Assembly: GCA_934660965.1 (NCBI GenBank)
Contig: CAKUIM010000019.1
Span: forward strand, 1-43,272
Source of the DNA: an uncultured Oscillospiraceae bacterium
GTDB taxonomy: Bacteria; Bacillota; Clostridia; Oscillospirales; Oscillospiraceae
DNA length: 43,272 nucleotides
Direction of reading: 5' to 3'
Positions 41,543 to 43,272 of the stretch are shown piece after piece. The notes beneath the pieces were generated by a model, which saw only the letters and a list, made by a program, of their open reading frames with translations, did not search any database and had not been told where the DNA came from. Within the stretch, counting starts at the first letter, position 1; every line of letters begins with the position of its first letter. Both the position numbers and the translations under genes were made by a program.

Positions 41543-42097
41543 ATGCCGCCCCAATATACACCGGAGCAGCGCGCCGCCACCTGCTGCTTTACCGGCCACC
41601 GCCCGGGAAAGCTCCCCTGGGGAACCAACGAGGCTGACGCGCGCTGCGCCGCCCTCAAGGAGAGCCTGCTGCGGGAGATTCAGGGCCTCTACCGCGCCGG
41701 ATACCGGCACTTTATCTCGGGCATGGCCCGGGGGGCAGACCTCTATTTTGCTGAGGCCGCCCTTGCGCTGCGCCCCGGCTGCCCCGGCCTTGTGGTGGAG
41801 GGGGCAGCCCCCTTCCCCGGCCAGGCGGACCGCTGGCCGGGGGCGGAACGCGCGCGCTGGCAGCACATCTGGGCGGAGTGCGACATGCAGACCGTGGTCC
41901 AGCCCTTCTACAGCCGCTGGTGCATGCAGCGGCGCAACCAGTACATGGTGGATCGCTCCGCCGCGGTGCTCTCCGTGTTCGACGGCACCCCCGGCGGCAC
42001 CATGCACACCCTCAACTACGCCATGGAGCGGCGGCTGGACATCCTCCTGCTGGACTTAAACCGCCCGGGAGCCCCGGCGGTGCGCCTGGAGCCGTAG
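41543..42097 (+). CDS. SLOG-family protein (DUF1273/YpsA-like)
   Basis: A 184-residue protein with the SLOG Rossmann-like fold: CCFTGHRPGKLPW near 14-26 and HFISGMARGADLYFAEAAL near 56-74, then a GTPGGTMHTLNYAM segment near the C-terminus. SLOG proteins are thought to bind nucleotides or nucleotide-derived ligands; B. subtilis YpsA is the best-known relative. ATG preceded by AAAGGAGG. It stands alone between ribU and infC, so context gives no function. Confidence 0.85.
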   Translation: MPPQYTPEQRAATCCFTGHRPGKLPWGTNEADARCAALKESLLREIQGLYRAGYRHFISGMARGADLYFAEAALALRPGCPGLVVEGAAPFPGQADRWPGAERARWQHIWAECDMQTVVQPFYSRWCMQRRNQYMVDRSAAVLSVFDGTPGGTMHTLNYAMERRLDILLLDLNRPGAPAVRLEP

Positions 42098-42168
42098 CGC
42101 CCTGGGGCAAAAGCCGCCCCGTGCCCTGCGCCCTTCCGAAAAATGCGCATTTTGCCCCGGAAAAGCTG

Positions 42169-42197
42169 TTGACAAACCGTGGACGGTCTGATATACT
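42169..42197 (+). promoter_or_regulatory. promoter of the infC-rpmI-rplT operon
   Basis: TTGACA (42169-42174) and TATACT (42192-42197) with 17-base spacing; leader of about 155 nt before infC. Confidence 0.9.
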
Positions 42198-42204
42198 GTC
42201 AGAG

Positions 42205-42340
42205 CAAAAGAAAGCAGGAGTGGCGCCGCCGTCCTCACCCCCAGCCGCAGGCGAAGGGGTCAACATGGAACTTTTCCCGCGGGAATCCGCGGGTGGTTTT
42301 TGTGGATGTGGGTGCTTTTTCTGCACCCGCATTATTTTTT
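42205..42340 (+). ncRNA. L20-type leader / attenuator of the infC operon
   Basis: The leader ends in two hairpins: CCCGCGG-GAAT-CCGCGGG (42276-42293, then TGGTTTTTG) and TGTGGGTGC / GCACCCGCA (42307-42331) followed by TTATTTTTT. The second is a full intrinsic terminator just before the infC ribosome site. In Firmicutes this leader is where L20 represses its own operon; assignment is by position and structure. Confidence 0.75.
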
Positions 42341-42355
42341 AGGAGGTGCTCTGCC

Positions 42356-42886
42356 ATAGCTAACGCGACCCATCAGATCAACGAAGAGATCCGCGACCGC
42401 GAGGTTCGTCTTATCGGCGCCGACGGCGACCAGCTGGGCGTCATGTCCGCCGCCGAGGCACAGCGTGTTGCCGACGAGGCCGGGCTGGACCTGGTCAAGA
42501 TCTCTCCTGCCGCAGTTCCCCCCGTATGCAAGCTCATGGATTACGGCAAGTTCCGCTTTGAGCAGAGCAAACGGGAGAAAGAGGCCAAAAAGAACCAGCA
42601 CGTGGTGGAGATCAAAGAGATCCGCATGTCTCCCGGCATCGACATCGGCGACTTCAACACCAAGCTGCGCAACGCCCAGAAATTCCTGGCCGACGGCAAC
42701 CGGGTCAAGGTCACGGTTCGCTTCCGCGGCCGTGAGATGGCGCACACCGACATCGGCAGGAAGCTGCTCCTCGACTTTGCCGAGCAGTGCGGCGAGCTTT
42801 CCGTCATGGACAAGGAGCCCAAGCTGGAAGGCCGCCACATGAGCATCTTCCTCTCCGCCAAAAGCGGAAAGCCCGCAAAGCAGTAA
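42356..42886 (+). CDS. infC: translation initiation factor IF-3, with ATA start codon
   Basis: Binds the 30S subunit and proofreads the start codon. The family N-terminus (INEEIRDREVRLIGADGDQLGVM) sits a few codons after an ATA at 42356, which lies 9 bases after AGGAGG. No ATG, GTG or TTG is suitably placed, and the upstream in-frame ATG at 42179 is near the promoter with no ribosome site. Non-standard starts in infC let IF-3 repress its own translation. 176 residues, standard length; the C-terminal domain carries RMSPGIDIGDFNTKLRNAQKFL and KVTVRFRGREM. Confidence 0.94.
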   Translation: MANATHQINEEIRDREVRLIGADGDQLGVMSAAEAQRVADEAGLDLVKISPAAVPPVCKLMDYGKFRFEQSKREKEAKKNQHVVEIKEIRMSPGIDIGDFNTKLRNAQKFLADGNRVKVTVRFRGREMAHTDIGRKLLLDFAEQCGELSVMDKEPKLEGRHMSIFLSAKSGKPAKQ

Positions 42887-42939
42887 GCCCTCCGCGGCAT
42901 CGCCCGCGGCCACATCAACGTGAAAAGGAGATAACCACC

Positions 42940-43143
42940 ATGCCTAAGATCAAGACCCACAGTGGCGCGAAAAAGCGCTTTAAGCTGACCAAGAGCGGCC
43001 TCGTCAAGCGCGGCCAGACCAAGCGCCGCCACCTGCTCAACGGCCACGGCAAGACCACCAAGCTCAAGAGAGGCCTCCGGAAGAGCGCCTACGCCGACGT
43101 GACCAACCAGGCCACCGTCAAGCGCATGATCCCTTATAAATAA
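42940..43143 (+). CDS. rpmI: 50S ribosomal protein L35
   Basis: A 67-residue basic protein with the family start MPKIKTHSGAKKRFKLTKSGLVKR and end KRMIPYK. ATG preceded by AAAGGAG; second gene of the operon, 53 bases after infC. Confidence 0.97.
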   Translation: MPKIKTHSGAKKRFKLTKSGLVKRGQTKRRHLLNGHGKTTKLKRGLRKSAYADVTNQATVKRMIPYK

Positions 43144-43180
43144 TCAAACGATCTACTCACATATAGGAGGCTGAACGACA

Positions 43181-43272
43181 ATGGCAAGAGTCAAAGGCGC
43201 GATGATGACGCGCAAGCGCAGAAATAAGGTCCTCAAGCTGGCCAAGGGCTACTGGGGCGCCAAGAGCAAGCA
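43181..43272 (+). CDS. rplT: 50S ribosomal protein L20, truncated by the window end
   Basis: The first 30 codons and two bases are present: MARVKGAMMTRKRRNKVLKLAKGYWGAKSK. ATG preceded by AGGAGG, 37 bases after rpmI. L20 also represses this operon in Firmicutes by binding its leader. Confidence 0.96.
   Translation, partial: MARVKGAMMTRKRRNKVLKLAKGYWGAKSK

Noticed and set aside
42179..42355. Upstream in-frame extension of infC from the ATG at 42179
   Set aside because: That ATG lies between the -35 and -10 of the promoter, so it is not transcribed; the extension also crosses the attenuator.

Overview
The window comes from a GC-rich Gram-positive anaerobe, most likely an Oscillospiraceae-type gut Clostridium. 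The signs are strong Shine-Dalgarno sites (AGGAGG), SLH surface protein, SecG, IF3-L35-L20 operon, SAM-I and FMN riboswitches, CIRCE-controlled Hsp20, DUF4179/sigma pair, oleate hydratase and an acetate-kinase fermentation gene. This placement is inference from gene content; no rRNA or tRNA is present.

Layout. 1-1148: 3' part of acetate kinase. 1275-18380: a catabolic island whose main promoters are of the sigma-54 (-24/-12) type: BKACE beta-keto acid cleavage enzyme, alpha/beta hydrolase, one sigma-54 activator, a giant esterase lipoprotein with four C-terminal repeats, a complete branched-chain-type ABC importer (livH-M-G-F-K) with an esterase lipoprotein behind it, and an ApbA/PanE-type dehydrogenase with a cytoplasmic carboxylesterase. 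18395-19814: sigma-A promoter, SAM-I riboswitch and metK. 19854-23231: glycosyltransferase, O-antigen-ligase-like protein and methyltransferase. 23297-25098: ECF sigma factor and DUF4179 putative anti-sigma. 25170-26304: mutY, then a palindromic repeat. 26588-29073: TetR regulator and oleate hydratase. 29164-32992: SLH surface protein with a structured leader and a duplicated promoter. 33068-34433: radical SAM protein and secG. 34541-35100: CIRCE-controlled hsp20. 35170-39156: comEC-holA-RNase M5-like operon. 39270-40335: asparaginase. 40467-41407: FMN riboswitch and RibU-like transporter. 41463-42097: SLOG protein. 42169-43272: infC-rpmI-rplT (rplT truncated) with leader attenuator and an ATA start codon for infC.

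The most interesting unit is the sigma-54 island. Five well-placed -24/-12 promoters, plus two further matches, head operons encoding exported esterases, a high-affinity importer, an NAD(P)-type dehydrogenase, cytoplasmic hydrolases and BKACE. Only one sigma-54 activator is encoded here, and a recurring AAGTC box lies upstream of four of the promoters. I infer an inducible pathway that hydrolyses an external ester, imports the released acid, oxidises it to a beta-keto acid and cleaves that with acetyl-CoA. The substrate cannot be named from sequence. The LivG subunit carries an unusual charged N-terminal extension of about 215 residues.
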